Source: Helopsaltes ochotensis
Lineage: Eukaryota; Chordata; Aves; Passeriformes; Locustellidae
DNA: 64,000 nucleotides
Reading direction: 5' to 3'
NCBI GenBank assembly: GCA_013400155.1
Contig: VXBM01000431.1
Span: 212,005 to 276,004, forward strand
This document shows, piece after piece, positions 25,701 to 40,700 of this stretch. A program made the position numbers and the translations under genes. The first letter of the stretch is position 1, and each line of letters opens with the position of its first letter. The notes beneath the pieces were generated by a model. It had not been told where the DNA came from. It searched no databases and saw only the letters and a program-made list of their open reading frames with translations.

Positions 25701-28700
25701 ATTTAACAGTTTTTCTTTTTAGAGAACATAAGCCCAGAGTACTTCTTTTACATCCTTATGTAACTTTGTCATGGGTCGCAATGCAAGATGTAACCAAAAG
25801 GATGTATTCTGTTCCCAATCTGTTGAAACTGGTTGAAGATGTTTTTTTCCTTCATCTCATAACTCTGGAGGGGAGGGGGCAGGTGTCTTTCTGTTAATGG
25901 GCCAACTGTTAAAACCAGGTGGAGCAGTGTTCCTTATCTCTTTCATGACTCATCCTCCCTCCAGGGGCATGTCTTCTGGTAATGGGCCATTAAGGCTCAC
26001 TGCATAACTGATAAAATTGCATCATCCCATTGTGAGATGCTCCACTCAGTGGGAGGAGCCAAGAATTTCTGCCTGGATAAAAACCTGACAATCAGAACAC
26101 CAGCAGCCAGTCCTCCACTGGATTACCAGAGGAAGACCAGACTCATCTTGCCATCACTAGACCCTTTCTACAGGATCATCTCTACTCCAGCAGAATCACA
26201 TCCATCACTCCAGGACTTAATTTGGACTGCTTCTAGCACCCTGACCTACAGGGTATTCTGACTCTATCAAGGTTGCTAGGATTTTTTGTTTGTTTGGGCT
26301 TTTTTTTTTTTTAATACTACATTTGTATATTTTTTTAATATTCTTAGTAAAGAATTGTTATTCCTATTCCCATATCTCTCCCTGAAAGCCCCCTTAATTG
26401 CAAAATTATAATAATTTGGAGGGAGGGGGTTTTATATTCTCTATTCCAAGGGAAGCTCTAGCTTTCCCTGGCAGTCACCTGTCTTTCTAAACCAAGACAA
26501 CCTTTAAAGAATTAACTTTCTGCTCGAAAGTGAAGAGGAAATTAAAGATAGACAGAATATATTAATACTACATTTATGGCACAATTTGTAATTCCTCTTA
26601 CGTCTTAAAATTTTACAATGTCTATTGTAATTAAATGGAGGGAAATATAATGTTCTTTTCTCTATAGTTATTTCTCTGAGGCTTCATGTCACATGTCTTA
26701 GTAACTGACTACTTATTACAGAACCCAATAAGAAAAAGAAAAAAATTTAATTTAATCAAGATTGAGTGCTCAATCTATATATGGAAAAACAGTGCACCAT
26801 AAAAAGGCAATGTCATGTCTCTGTTTAAATTGTAATGGAAATTTGGTCATTACCAGAGTTAAAATGGAGACACTGTTGTTTTTCATAAATTTCCCTAAGG
26901 GTTTTGGATGTCAGAGTTGAAACAGGAATAATCTTGGAGGCAAGGACAATGCTACACCTGAAACTTTATAAAAAGAGTTTTCCTTTTACATGAGAAACCC
27001 AAAAAGAATTAAGAAAGCTTTTACATTGAAAAGAAAATCTCAAATACAAATTTGGGGGTTTATTGTGTAGTGCAAATTTCAGCAAAAATTAATTACAGCT
27101 ACTAGCACTTACCTCTAGGCCTCTGAAATGGAAGAAGCAGCATACAGCCTCCAGATAAAACTCACCAGAGTGACTTTTAGCCTCTACTGTAACACTGAGA
27201 CAGTTTATTGGCTTTTCCTCTATCACTACTTTATTTTTTATCTGGTTTACATATTAATACACTTTATAAATATGCCTCAATGGCCAAGAGGACACATTAG
27301 CCTCAAATAATACAAAAAGATAAATGCTGTGAGATTAATTTCCCACAGGACAGTGGACACATGCTTGGCAAATGCTACTGTCTCCTCAGTGTGCCACAGA
27401 CTGACATGACTGTTATATTTTCCTTGTGCCAAAGCCACAAACCACTGAAGTACTGTGACCACGGCTATTAACCTGCAATTAACCCTGGGGAAACTATAGC
27501 CTAAATCCAGTATTGCAAATGGATAGCTTTTCATAGACATATCCCCAGAGCTCTATAGGGAACTCAATTTTACAGACAAGACTACAATGACTTTACTCTT
27601 CTGAGGATTTCAGGTTAGTCAAGATTCAAGAAGTTTCTACAGATATGCAGCAAGGAGCCCAGCTTCACCTTTTTTTCACCTTCTGCGAATCTTGATCCCA
27701 CAAGGCAGGCTGAGAGCTCAGGGATGGAACAGTCACACCTAAATAACTGTTGTTGGCATGCACGTAGCAGCAGGGCTAAAATGAGATTATCAGTGTCTAA
27801 GCGTGACTATTCACTTTGCACCACACTGCTGAGGGTGTGGCCAGCTGCTCTTAACATCACCCGCAGAAGCTCAGTTTTACCTCTTCCTCAAATGTGTCTG
27901 ACAGAGTCTAACAAATTAGTCCAGGACATCAAATAAAAGTAAAACCAGACAAACCAAGGACAATTGCTTAAATGCCCATTTCGTTAAAAAAAAGACAAAA
28001 AATAAAATTCAAAGACACTCTCATCTCCCCCTCTGCTGCTTACCAAATAAGTTCTGCTATAGTTTTCAAATTGAGGGTAATTAAATGAGGTAATTGCAAT
28101 ATTTCCAAAAGTCAGATAAAGATTAAGGTGGACTCTTGTAAGTATTCCAGACGTCTCTGCTACTAAACGTCACTGGTGATTTACAGCACAGCTGAAAAAT
28201 CAACTTACTCAGTTTTAGCATTTGTAAATTATGTTGACTAATGTACCTTCAGGAATAATTTTCACTGGGAGTTGAATAAAACCAAATTATTGTTGTTATT
28301 ATTGTTGTAGTTGTTATGTAAAATCCTTTAAGACAGAAACACAATGGGGCAGGGGATGTAATTTCCACATGATTCTCCTTAAAGACAACAAATGCAGGTG
28401 AAGATGTAGGAAGAGAAGACATGCTTATTTATTAAACATCCTTACATCATATGCTTACCATTTTAATAAATGAATTCTTTTATTCCCCTGGAAAACCACA
28501 AATCCTGCAGCTGTGAATCCTAAAAATGTAGTTGTCCCGAATGAGTCCTTGAAAGAGAAAAATAAATATAACAACATAACTTTTCCCGCATCCAATGAGA
28601 TACTTCTTACAGATAGCAAAAATTGTTACTCCAGTCTAGATTACCTTTATTTTGTTTTCCCCTTCAAAACAAATTTTGCCTTCAAAATGTACTCTTCTAA

Positions 28701-31700
28701 AGGAAAGGATTGCCTTTGGCAATAAAGACTTCATTTATTTCTAGGTATTTGAGTAACAATAACTTATGCTTTATTTCCATCTACCTGTAGCTGATGACAA
28801 CAGGGACTTCTAAGATAGACTTAGATAATTTATTGAAAAGGTATTTCTGTGTATGTCCCATTCTTAAAAGGAGGAATAATGGCAAACCAGGGATTCATAT
28901 CTGCTTCAACACTGATATTTTTTAAGATTTCACAATACATTATTCCTCTGCAAGGTGTTGTGTTGGAAATACTGCTGACTTACAGCATTTACTAATATGA
29001 GCTTCTGTTTTGTACTCATGTACTCTTCAGTGCAAACCAGAAGCAATAGTGGCCCTTGCCTTTCAAACAGAAAAAGATTTTAAAATATACTCCACAATAA
29101 AAGTTCTGGCTTATCATTTTTGTTTCATGATTGAGATTAATTTTATATTAACTGGATTTTCTGTCCATCCCAAGTTCCATACCCTCATCTTGCTAAAGGC
29201 AATCCACTTTATTATGCCTTATGTTTTACCAACAAAGTTAAGGGGAATAGCAACAAGGATGGTTCTGGAGTAGCAGCCACAGCACGAAAGGAGCGTATCA
29301 TAAGGACCCAACAAAGAACCTTGCCTTGCAGTTCACTTCCAGAAAACAGAAATTTTGCTTAGGCATAGGTGATGAATCTCTGATTGTCCCCCACACTATA
29401 AGATCTGCCAGACAAGTAAAGAAGTAATTCTGTGCCAGTTATGCCTCAGTTTCTGGGATGCCTTTTGAAAGTCTGCAGTAGAGTTTCAAAGTTTAGTGCA
29501 TCGCTAAGTCCACTAAGCTCTGAACCAGACCCTGTCTTTCACACAGGAACACCATTCCTCACAAAGTATATACAAAATCTTATGCAGTTTTGTGTTAGAG
29601 CTGGCTGCTCACCACCAGAACAGCTAACAGTACTTTAATCCCAGCAGAAGAGATAGTACATGAACCAAAGCAAAAGCAGCAGTCAAAACACAAAGCAAGT
29701 CACTCTAAAAATAAACACTGCAGATTATGCAGATACAACCAAGTAATTAAAAATGCACGCAATACAAGATAATCAGAACTGGTAATTAAGATCACCTTCC
29801 CATAGAGGACCAGAAAAGAAAGTGGGAAGTGAGAATGGGAAGTGGATTCTCCCCCTTGTACATTCAGCTTGTTGTTCTTCCTAAGATTTACGTATTTTGA
29901 TGGTGTTTGAAAAACTGATCTGCCATGGACTATCAATGTGTTGCATCTTCTTGTCAAAATAATGGTGAATCCTAAAAATCTTGGCATACAAAAATATTTC
30001 ATACATTAAATGTTTAGTGCATACCTTTGCACTAAATGCAAAGGAATTGTGGACTATAATCAGAGTTTATGCTATTACAATCTGCTAGATTCTCCTGTGA
30101 TGTTCTTCTGCTTCCTCTGGAGAGACCTTATTTTTAACTGATGCAGAAATGTCAATCAGTCAGTGTTCTTCCAAGGCTTAAGCATGTAGTTCCAGGGCAA
30201 CTTTTTAAGAAATTACTCCCTATTTGTGCTTGGATAAAAACCAGAGCTAAATCAATTCCATCACTGGCTTTTAACTAAAAGTTAGCGAAAAGAACCTTCT
30301 ATTAAAAGTTAGTAAAAAGAGCTGTTACCTTGCATGGATGAGGATCAACACCATAAGTTTCCAAAGAATTTGCTTTAAGAAGCAAGTTAAATTCAGCAAC
30401 AGCTGGGCTCTGACCTCTGAAATAACAAAAGAAAAGAGTTTGACAGCAAAAAGAAATAGGAGAAAAAGACTTTTTGACTGGAGAGTTTAAATGCCTAAGA
30501 CAAAGGAAAGGAAAGTGTTTACTGACATTCAAACTATTTTGACCATATTTTGTTTGTAATAAAAAGATTGAAACTTTTCACATTTTTTCTTCTGCTGAAT
30601 TGTACAGTGCCTGATGTTTTCAGGTAAATTCTGATTTTTTTAATAAATCCTGAGATTACAAAAACTAATCAGAATTATCTAATATTCTGCAAGTATTTCT
30701 TGTCTTTTGATATACCCTCATGTCAGCCTGAATATGAAACAAACCTCGGCATCTTTTTTTTCCACAAACTCTTGCTTCCCATCTCATTTAAAAGGATTGT
30801 GTAGATTAACAAACATTCCTTCCAGCGCAGGCTATAAACATGGCAATCATATTACACAGCCTACTCAGATGTATGCCTAATTATAGCAGTGCCTGCTACC
30901 AACATGATAGCTCAGAATATGTCAGCATTTCCATTTATACACCCCTATTTTTAGGGTGTCCATAATCAACAGCTAATATATACTAAAACCCAAAATGTGG
31001 CATCAAAACTTGGGGTCTAGAGTAAGTTTTATCTGACTGTTGGTAACTACTGCCATTATAATAAGCTTTAATACAGATTTACCACACTAATTTGAAAGTG
31101 AACTCCTTCAAGTATTATTTCATTTCTGTATCTGTTTTACTAGAGTACATGATTCTGATAGATAATACAGTTTTAAATAATGAGCAGTGCCTAGAGTCTT
31201 TAGAAAGCCAAACCTCATAAATACTTTCCATGAAAATTACTAAAAAACAAATAAACAAAAAAAAGCCATAAACAAGTTTTCAAGGAGCATACAAATAGTT
31301 ATATTATTCTACCCCTGATTTTTTTTGTGAGTCCAGCCCTCACACTGTGACCAATTGTACATAGGAATTGACATGCTTAATGCTGTAGCATAATTTCCCT
31401 GAAAGCTTGCTGTTTCCCATCAGGTAGAAACCAACAAGCATTGACATATAACATCCCATATCTGGCCCAAAGTTCAGTTTAACAATTAAAACAACATCTA
31501 GCATGCTCATGGGCAGCAAATCCTATTCTGAACATAACAGGACAATGACCTGTGGTAATGTAAGTGTCAAAAAACATTTCTGCTAAAAAGTTGCAAAACT
31601 GATAATTTTTACTTCCTGTTTATCATCTCCTAGTCAGCCTCATGATAATTCTTGGGCTTCTTCAGTATTTATTTGACACTACACAACCTTCACTTTATTT

Positions 31701-34700
31701 CAGGCCACATTTTTGTGGATGTTTTACCTCTAAGTTAAAAATATGTATATTAGAGAAGTGGCCTTCTTTCTCTTTCTTGTTTCAGTCTCTTTTTCACCAC
31801 ATACCACTGGGGAAGAGCATGTATTAAGGGGAATACCAAAAATTGCAAACCTGTATTTACACAGCTAATATTTAAAGAGAAAGCAACACAAAAGAAGTAA
31901 TCAAAATAAAAATGCTTGTTTTCCCGCTCAGTTTTTTCATAGCTCTACTAAGCTTTTTCTTCATTTTAAATACTACTAAATCACAGCTTTATGTATCATC
32001 ATAACTGTATGAGCAAAAATGACCCCTAAAAAGGCAACAAGTTTATTTCAGTGTACCGGTCAACTGCATTTGACAGAAGTAATTAACTAGTTTGACCTAA
32101 ATTACTCAGAATAGTTATGTTGCATAGTGAAAAGCCAAAAAAGTAGTTTGGTTGCTTATTAGATATTGGGCCTTACAAAAACAAAGGATTATACAAAATG
32201 CTTCTTTTTAATCCATCTCCATTTGCTGATACAAAGGACAGTATATCTTCTAGTTTCAATGGACCAAAAAATGACAAGTACTTTGTAACTATGTGGTTTG
32301 GAGAGTTGGCATATTCAAATGGGGGAAAAAATGTCAACTTGCTATTACTATTGAAGAGATATTTTAAAAACTATTGTCAGACCCCCCTCCCCCATAGCCT
32401 CTGCAACTATGATGATTTTGTGTACATCAAGAGAAACTAGCTATTGCATTTGGGGAAAAATAGCAGAAGATGTGGACAAATTTGATCTTATCCGATTACA
32501 GACTAATCAAATGGCTACAGTGCAAAGCATTAAAAGAACATCACAAAGCACAAGAGTCAAGGACAATATCAAATGAAAAAAATCCTCATTCATCTCTTAT
32601 CAAAGGATAAACATTTAAGCCTTGATAATATGCTTTTCATATGTAACTTAATAAAGAATTTTTTCTTACTAAATAAAAATATAACTGTAACAACTCCTAT
32701 CAACAAAGTCAACATTTTTTTATCAATCACTGATCTAACATTAGATATGCCTTTGATTTACTTTGTTAAAAAGCCCTTAAGCTTTCTATATGCAACAAAC
32801 AGCCCTGCAGAAGAATTTATACTGAATTTATATATACGTGTACTCACTCATGCAAGTGTTTTACAGTGGAAAAACAGGGAATATTTGCTCTTTTGGAACC
32901 CAGTAATCCCAGGAAATTCAGGTCTCTCAGTGCATTTACTGTTCTTGACCTTATTTTTCAGTATAAATTCAGCATTAAGGGACAGATATGTTCTCTTTCT
33001 ATATGTTGCAGGCACTACAGCACCCATCTGCCACAAGGCAGGGGAATTGAACAGGACCAAAAACTAAGCTATTACTCAGAAAAGTTTCTGCATACCATAT
33101 AAATGATAAAAAGTGGATTATTTGTGAAATTAGAGCTACACAGCCATTAGCTATGAATTAAAGACTCAGCCTAGGAATCAATCAATCCGAAAGTTCCTCC
33201 AAAAATTTTAATGAAACAAATACTTCAGTAGAACACGGAGAAGAATGCAACACACTCTGTTTTAACTTGAGGCTCAAGAGAAGTATGTGCTAGAGGAGGT
33301 AAAAGCTCATTTTATTCTCCACAGGGTCCCCAGCTCTGAAGCACTTCAAAGGTAAGGAAGGAATAACTTCCAGGGTGTGCCACAGTGATGGTCTACTTGC
33401 TTCACTCACTGCCAATATGAATTCGTTCCAGAAGTTTCTCCCCTTCATACCTTTCCTTTGAAGTATGTATCTGTTACATACTGAAGTCATAAAACTTCGT
33501 GCAAGTTATGGATGAAATAGCACAGGATTAAGCATTAACTCCTTTTGACAAAGAAGATCATGTAGCAAATACAGCAAAGAGAAAACACTTTCTGTGCTAT
33601 TCTCATCCTCTTGGTTCCTGAGTGCCATTAGTAAGGTCATTTGATTTATCTTGTCTGATTCTCTTACTGACTTATAGAGTGCAGTGAGATGCTACTATTA
33701 ACAAACAAGTAGTAATAACAACTACAGTCCACCTTTTTGCCTCATCTCCACATCAAGAAAAGGTACTTGCTGCAGAATAGAATAGCAACACTTTACTAGA
33801 GTGTGTCCTATCTATGTTTAATTCCTGGACATTTGCAGTTTGTAAGGTATATTAATGTCTTTTAATAAAAGAAAAAATAAATATGTACATAATGTTCTGG
33901 CCTCTAGTGACATTACATATCCACCTCCACGCAAACCAGGGACACCAGCCATAATGCTTTAAACAACACAGGCTCAGTCTCCATCAAACACTCTTTGCCC
34001 TGCCCTGCAATCATGGACATTTTTCACGATTAAATATTCTTACTATTATATCCCAGAGCTTGGAGAGGACGTCTCTCAGCAGAAGTCAGTTTCCCAGGGT
34101 TCCTCTTAACCTAAAATAAAGCTAGAACTCTGCTAAAGAATCAGCACATTTAGCTGCACTGTACACTGAACACAGAACTGCTTACCACATTAGTAAGTTT
34201 TTGCTGTTGAGTTTTTAAATCTTTTTACATGTAGGTGAGACTCCAGTTGTTATAAAATTACAGTGCTAATAGTCTTGACCAGCTCTTACTTTAAGTTCGG
34301 AATATTTTGACAGATAGTGGAGGTGTTTTTAAAATAAAGTCTTTTTGCTACTATTTTTAGTTACAATAATGGTGCTATGTGGCTTTGAAATAAACCTGCT
34401 ATGATTGCTAAGGTTTTAGTTGTAGTGGAAAAAATAGCACAGTGGTGGTGACAATTTCAAAGAAAAGCACTAAGTGAAGACATTAGTAAATTGCATTGTA
34501 GGCTGTGGTTCAGTTTATCAGAATGATACAGCCAGACTTAGCACATTACCCAAGCAGCAGTGCAGCTCCCCAGGAACTGCCCAGCCTGGCACTGGCAGAG
34601 GAAAGCCTTTAAATGGGTCTGTATATGGAAAGAAACATTATCATCGAGGAAGTAAGTGAATTGCTGAAAATTGCTGAAACATACTAAACTTAGAAAGCTG

Positions 34701-37700
34701 CAGAACACTTAAATATCAATTTTAACTTTCACTACAAAGTTTTTTTCTCTCAGAGAGACAGAATCCAAATAAAACCCAAATAACCACTTTAAAACAATAA
34801 TCAAACTCTCTTACTGAGTCTATTAAATGCTTATGGGTTTAATTTCACAGCATGCATGCTGTGATGATGTGTGCCACTTATATAACTCCTTTCACCAGAG
34901 CATTTCAAATTACTTGTGTGCCTTCAGAGATCAGACTGAGATGGTGCCTCTGAAGTCTGTGTTCAGACATTTGTATTTCATCTTTACTTCCTAAATTGAT
35001 GCAGTGACACAGACAGCTTTAAGTGTATTCAGAGAGAGAACACATTTACAGAGGAGATGCAGTTTTAATTTGCCAAATATTCATTTAAAATGTATTTCCA
35101 TGATATAGGGAAATCTACTTTCGGGTTTTATTATCACAGTAGATTAATATTTCTGGTCCAGACGTACCTAGTCCATAAAGCCTTCTCCAAATAGAGAAGA
35201 GGTGAGGAGGAAGGAGGACAGCAGAGGAAATAGTTCCTTCCAGTTGAAGAAGAGATCTGTACATTTTAAAATTTCACACAGACACCTGAAGTATGTTAAG
35301 TATGGAGTACCTGAATCCACCATGAGACAGGCAAAAGCAATGCCATCTGCAGATCATGATTATGACCACTCTTCCCAGGAATTTAATTCCATTAAATTCC
35401 CACTCAGGGAAAGCTATGCCTCACAATACAGCTTTGGAAATATTCTCTGTACCATACAAACATTAATTCAACAAAACAATACCTCACTCTCTACTTTTCT
35501 CTAGTTAGTGAAACCAGAATTACAGGAATAGTTCCTGTAATTGGTTTTAAGCACACTTCTATTGGAAGAAAAAGCTTTGAGGAAACCAGCACACTTGGAA
35601 TCCTTCAAGGAAAGGACAGGGTAACTGTCCTAACATTCCATCTCTCTGATTCATCCAGATTACAACTGATACAAATTCTGTAATGAAAACACTGAGACAA
35701 TACAGCAGAATAGAAATAAATTATTCACCTATTACACCACTCATAATGATGTTCTAATACTTAGAGAATTAGTTATTTTTGAAGCAGTGATAGTTGCCAA
35801 CATATGGCCTAATAGATAAATCTAAATGACTACACTGGGAAACTCTGAGGAAGCATGGGAGACCAAAGCTGAAATAAAGAGGACATTGGACTGAGCCCTC
35901 CAAGGTCCTCAGCATATTTTGTATAACCAGAAACTAAAAAAGGCTTTGGGCTCTGAGGCCTGGAAGGCACTTATCCCTGCAGTAGTCCAAGCCCTTTTCT
36001 TTTCTGGTCATCCCCTTCAGCTCCACATAAACCTCAACAGATCCTTGATCCCCAAAAAAGTGGTTTCTGCCTCCTGTAACATGACTTGTAAGTTTTGGAG
36101 CATACTGTCTGTCCTAGGGTGACTTTATGAAGCTTGTATCCCCAGTTGTCTATTCTGTACCTTTAAGACTGATTCTGAGAGCGAAACAAGGAAAGAAAAA
36201 GTGCCGAGTTTGTTTTGAGAAAACTACCTGACTCCTACGCATTCTTCTCTCTGCTGGAACTGCTGGTGTTCAGCAGAGGCTTGGACAGACTGCGCACAGA
36301 GATCTTCTGTACTTTTTTAATTTCAGTTAGTTTTAGCTAGCTAGGGCAAAGAAGTTCCCTGGACTCTTTTTTTTTTTCCCCCCTGGACTGTTTAACCCTG
36401 CTCTGGACTGAAAACCCAGAGGAGAACTGAGAGATCACACCTGTGCCCTCTGGGGCCCAGGACAGCATTTTTCTCCAGGCCTGGAGGAATTGGTAAGAGA
36501 CAGAGAGAGAAGCTGCACCTATGGCAAGGACTTTCTCAATTTGCCTTCTCATTTCAGAATGAAAGGTTTTATTGTTTCATATTATTCATTCTCTGAGCCC
36601 GTGGGCACTTTGTTAAATAAATAGTTTTTTTCCCACTTTTCTCCAAGGAAGTTTTTCCCGGACTGCTTGTGGGGAGGAGGGGCCATTTGGGTTTGCTTTC
36701 CCAGAGGAACCCTGTTCAGAGGTTTTCTCCCAAATTTGCCCTGAACCAGGACACTGTCTGTCCTTTCAATTGAATTTCCTTGGTATATATGAGGCTGTTA
36801 GATACCAATGTGATTACAGTAGTATTAGAAGCTAAATAAAGAGTGTTCATGAGTACGCCACCAGCATTACTCATAAAATCACATAATATATACTTTTAAT
36901 TGTAAGAAGCACTTAAATGAAAGAAATCCACTTTATTCTGGACTTGCTAAATCGTGATTTAGTTTTAGTGCTTTTCAATATATTCAACATATGCTGAATT
37001 TCAATGTATTCAGCATGCAAGTAGTTGTTTCATCTTGAATGAAATTATATTGACACCCACAAAGAAAAGCATTTTCTAGCAACCATTGCCAAGTCTTCTA
37101 GGACAGTCTTCCAGACTGTAGTCAGACAGTGACATGTGCAGCTATGCCTGCCAGTGACTCCACTGACAGCTGCACAAGACCTGGAGAGGCACATCAGTGA
37201 AGACCAGGATATCCTGTGCTCCTGCTGGCACCAGTGTAAAAGCCATATGGGAGCTGATGGGACGGCTAAGGTAACACAGTAAAAGTCAAAGCAGCACAGA
37301 AAATTGAAAAGTATTTAAATTCTCACTGAGTAGTTACAGCGTAGATGATTCAGCAAAGAGTAAAAATGTTATATGCCTTTCAACACAAATTTAAGTAACA
37401 CTTCTCTTTTAGCTTGGATCAAAGACAAGCATTAATTTGTTACTCTGGTTTTCAGGAAAATACTCTCTTTCGCTTAACACTTTAAATGTTTTCTGAGATA
37501 ATTATTATCAGAAAATGGCAGTGATTTCACATCCTCAGAGGAAAATTTTCTTCTCCTAAAAGACAGTCTTTCATATATGACTTCTGCAAGGCATTTGATA
37601 CACAAAGCAGAGACAACAGCCAATTCAGTAACACTCAGGTATCTTAAGCCTGCATCCACATTGGCCATCCAAGGGAATAAAAAATTATTTGTATTTACCT

Positions 37701-40700
37701 ATATGAGATCAGCATTGAAAACAGGCATTTGAACAGGTCAAGTAACTTTGAAAAAGTAAATATTTGTGGGGGGCTTTCAGATAAGTTCAAGGCTTTTTAC
37801 ATAACACTTCCATAAATACATGGTGCAATATTTAACATCAGAACCAAAAATGAAATATTAGTTTTCAGATGGGGTATAAAAAATGCTTGACTTTGAACCA
37901 GCGAATTCTTAAAGAGGTAAAACACACACAGAGCCACCCCACCCCCCCCACAAAAAAACCAAAAAAACCAACCACCCACCCCCCCCCCCAAAGAAAAACC
38001 CAAGAAAACCTACCAAAATATTAGTGCTATAAATAAAAATTCCCTTGTTAGGGACATGTGTCAATATTTCCCTTAGAAATCTCTGGGATTTTTCCAGTGC
38101 CTAACCTCCCGGAGCTCTGGTTGAAAGGTATCTTTCCAAAACTAGGGAACTTTTTCAGAGTGAGAAAGCCTGTTAAAGGATAAAAGCTACTGAGTTCATT
38201 AGAAGGTATTTTTATCTTCTGTGTCTTGTTTTGTTCTGTATCTCCCCCTTGCTTAATGAGCAAAGAATAATTGATAAAAATTCACAAAACATTCACAACT
38301 CAACAAACCTTCCTTGTATTTCTGTCTATCACATTTATATTTTTGCAACTAAGTGCAACAGAAAGTCATATAATGGATTACATTTTGCTAAAATCCAGTG
38401 ATGTTCTCATAGCTAAAACCAGTAAGAAATAATGACACTCTATCATACAACTGCTTTAAGTAATTAAAAAAGGCTTCTAAATAACACCCAAGGAGTTGCT
38501 AGAAGCTGTCACAGTATCATACTGTTGCTTCTGAGACGCTCACTTCTTGATCTTCATGTTCCTTTCTAAAGCTAAAATCTTCCATCATTCTGTAGAAGAG
38601 AAGAAAATATGGGACCAATGAACAGGCATTAAGGATGTTGACACAGTGTTCAGAGAAGAGCTGGCCTCTTCCAGGGCTTAGGTGATATGGGAACCTACCG
38701 CTGGAGAGAGATGTCATCTTTGTTTGTTTACACATGTGAAGAAAACAAAGAATCTGGCTCACAGAGCTGAAACTGAGAGGTAACAATTCTGAAGCTAGAT
38801 GAATGGCTGGATTAAAAAAGCTCTCAGTCTCATCTGTTCTTCTCTGTTAGCTGTCAGCTAAACTGTCACTCAAGTACCTTATAAGAAAAGACCTGAGGAA
38901 CCCCTTGCAACTTTTAAAAATACTCACTAAGCAGCACAATATTAATTGAGTTTTCTGTCATCAGAAAACTCAACGTGCTGAAGAATGCATTGAAACACAT
39001 CTAATCGATGTGCTAATCGATGCCATAGAGAAGCCTGTTTTTTCCTATCATTTTTTTTCCAGCTAGATGTACCGAAATCTGATCATCTAGCACTGGAACC
39101 CTCTCTATATAGTTCATTATATGTCAGCTATGTTTTATTAATTTGTACTGCTAGAAAATAGATCCATGGAATTAAATATCCATGAAAAAGGTAAAACTTC
39201 TGTGTGACTGGTAGATGTCTGATGTAAAAAATGTTAGAGGATGATCAATTTGGGGAAGACAAAGAGCTGCAGTGGGAAATTGCCAAATAGCAGCTATCTA
39301 GACAGCCCTGAAACTGCCTTTGTTTATCTGAAAATAGTCAGATAGGTAAGGTACACCAGATGCTGACATAAACAAAGAAAACAGAAAAGAAAGATAGCAG
39401 TTCCTGAGGGCTACAAGCCACTGAGCCTAAAATTCATAACATGCAAATTGGTAAAATCTAGAATAGAAAGCAAATTAAGGAACATATAAGTGGAATACGT
39501 TAGAACAATTCTGCTATAAATCATAGTTAAGCCTCAAACACCTCCTGGGTTTAGTTTTTTGTTTGTTTTTTTTGTAGGAACCAACAGATCCACAAGCAAA
39601 AATGTCAGCCTGATACCATCTGATTTCCAGAAGACAATAATGAATGGTGTCTCTTGACAAGACTACTGAAGAAATTAATGGACACCCTCATGTGCTGAGC
39701 AACCACTGATGGAAAGAATTCAGGACCTGGAAAATCCCGGAGGGATCTGTGTGAAAGTTTATAACATTACTGTCACAGGATCAGACAGATTACACCAAGA
39801 GGAAAGGGGATTTAAAAGATGAGCTCAAAATGTGTCTGGTTATTCATAACAGGAAAACTAGATGATTACATTCACAAAGGATGTGCAGGATTACACATAC
39901 ATGAAAAAGCAAATTACACATGCATGGAGAAACATCTCTCCCAGTGTTATAAAATATAAAACCCACCAACACTGGCCTATCAGCTTTCCTTCCCTTCTCC
40001 TAACTTTAAGTAAAGCATGAGACTGTTCTTTAAAGACTGAATTTATCAGACCTTTCCAATTGTACCTTGGCTTACCTGATGAAATATCTTGGTTTCTAAA
40101 GGCTTAATTTATCCTCTCAAAATTTGTAGACACTGCATGGAAAAATACTGACCGTAAAGGAAATTATTCTTATTTTAAAATGTTGTTTCTATGGGTCTGT
40201 GTACAGTGCAGGCTGGACTGCTTTAAAAAATGTTAGATATAAGCCATTAAAACAATTTCACTGAAACAAATACAAAGAAAGTATATAGGTTTCAGGAAGA
40301 AAAAAAGAGAGGACACGTTATTACTGGCAAGCTTATTATCGTGAATGTTACACTTTACTTGAAAACATATTTTATAGGCTTCTGGAAATAAAAAGTGTTT
40401 TAAGCTTTAACTCTCCTGAAATTAATTTTTCTCCTTTCTTTTCATATATTGAAATATGAAAACAAAACACAGGGTAAGCAAGTGCAAAGGGCCTCGTAAT
40501 CTTCCAATACAAACTTTCCCTCTTTTTTATGTAATTAATCATTTGCTTTCATTTGGTTTTCTGCACATTTGTGCCTTACCTCCTGTTCTGAGGACTATCC
40601 CCAACTAGGCAAGATGCCAAAGGCTCATGAAATCTCCCTCTCCCCGCCTGTCATTCACTGACAACCCTGAAGAGGGTATAGTTGCACAGCTCACTGCTCC

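Noticed and set aside
26037..26261. 74-codon plus-strand frame
   Set aside because: It lies inside the solo LTR at 25767-26499; chance frame.
32573..33067. 164-codon plus-strand open frame
   Set aside because: Composition follows the AT-rich intron. No family, motif or splice context was recognised, and it is antisense within FRMD3.
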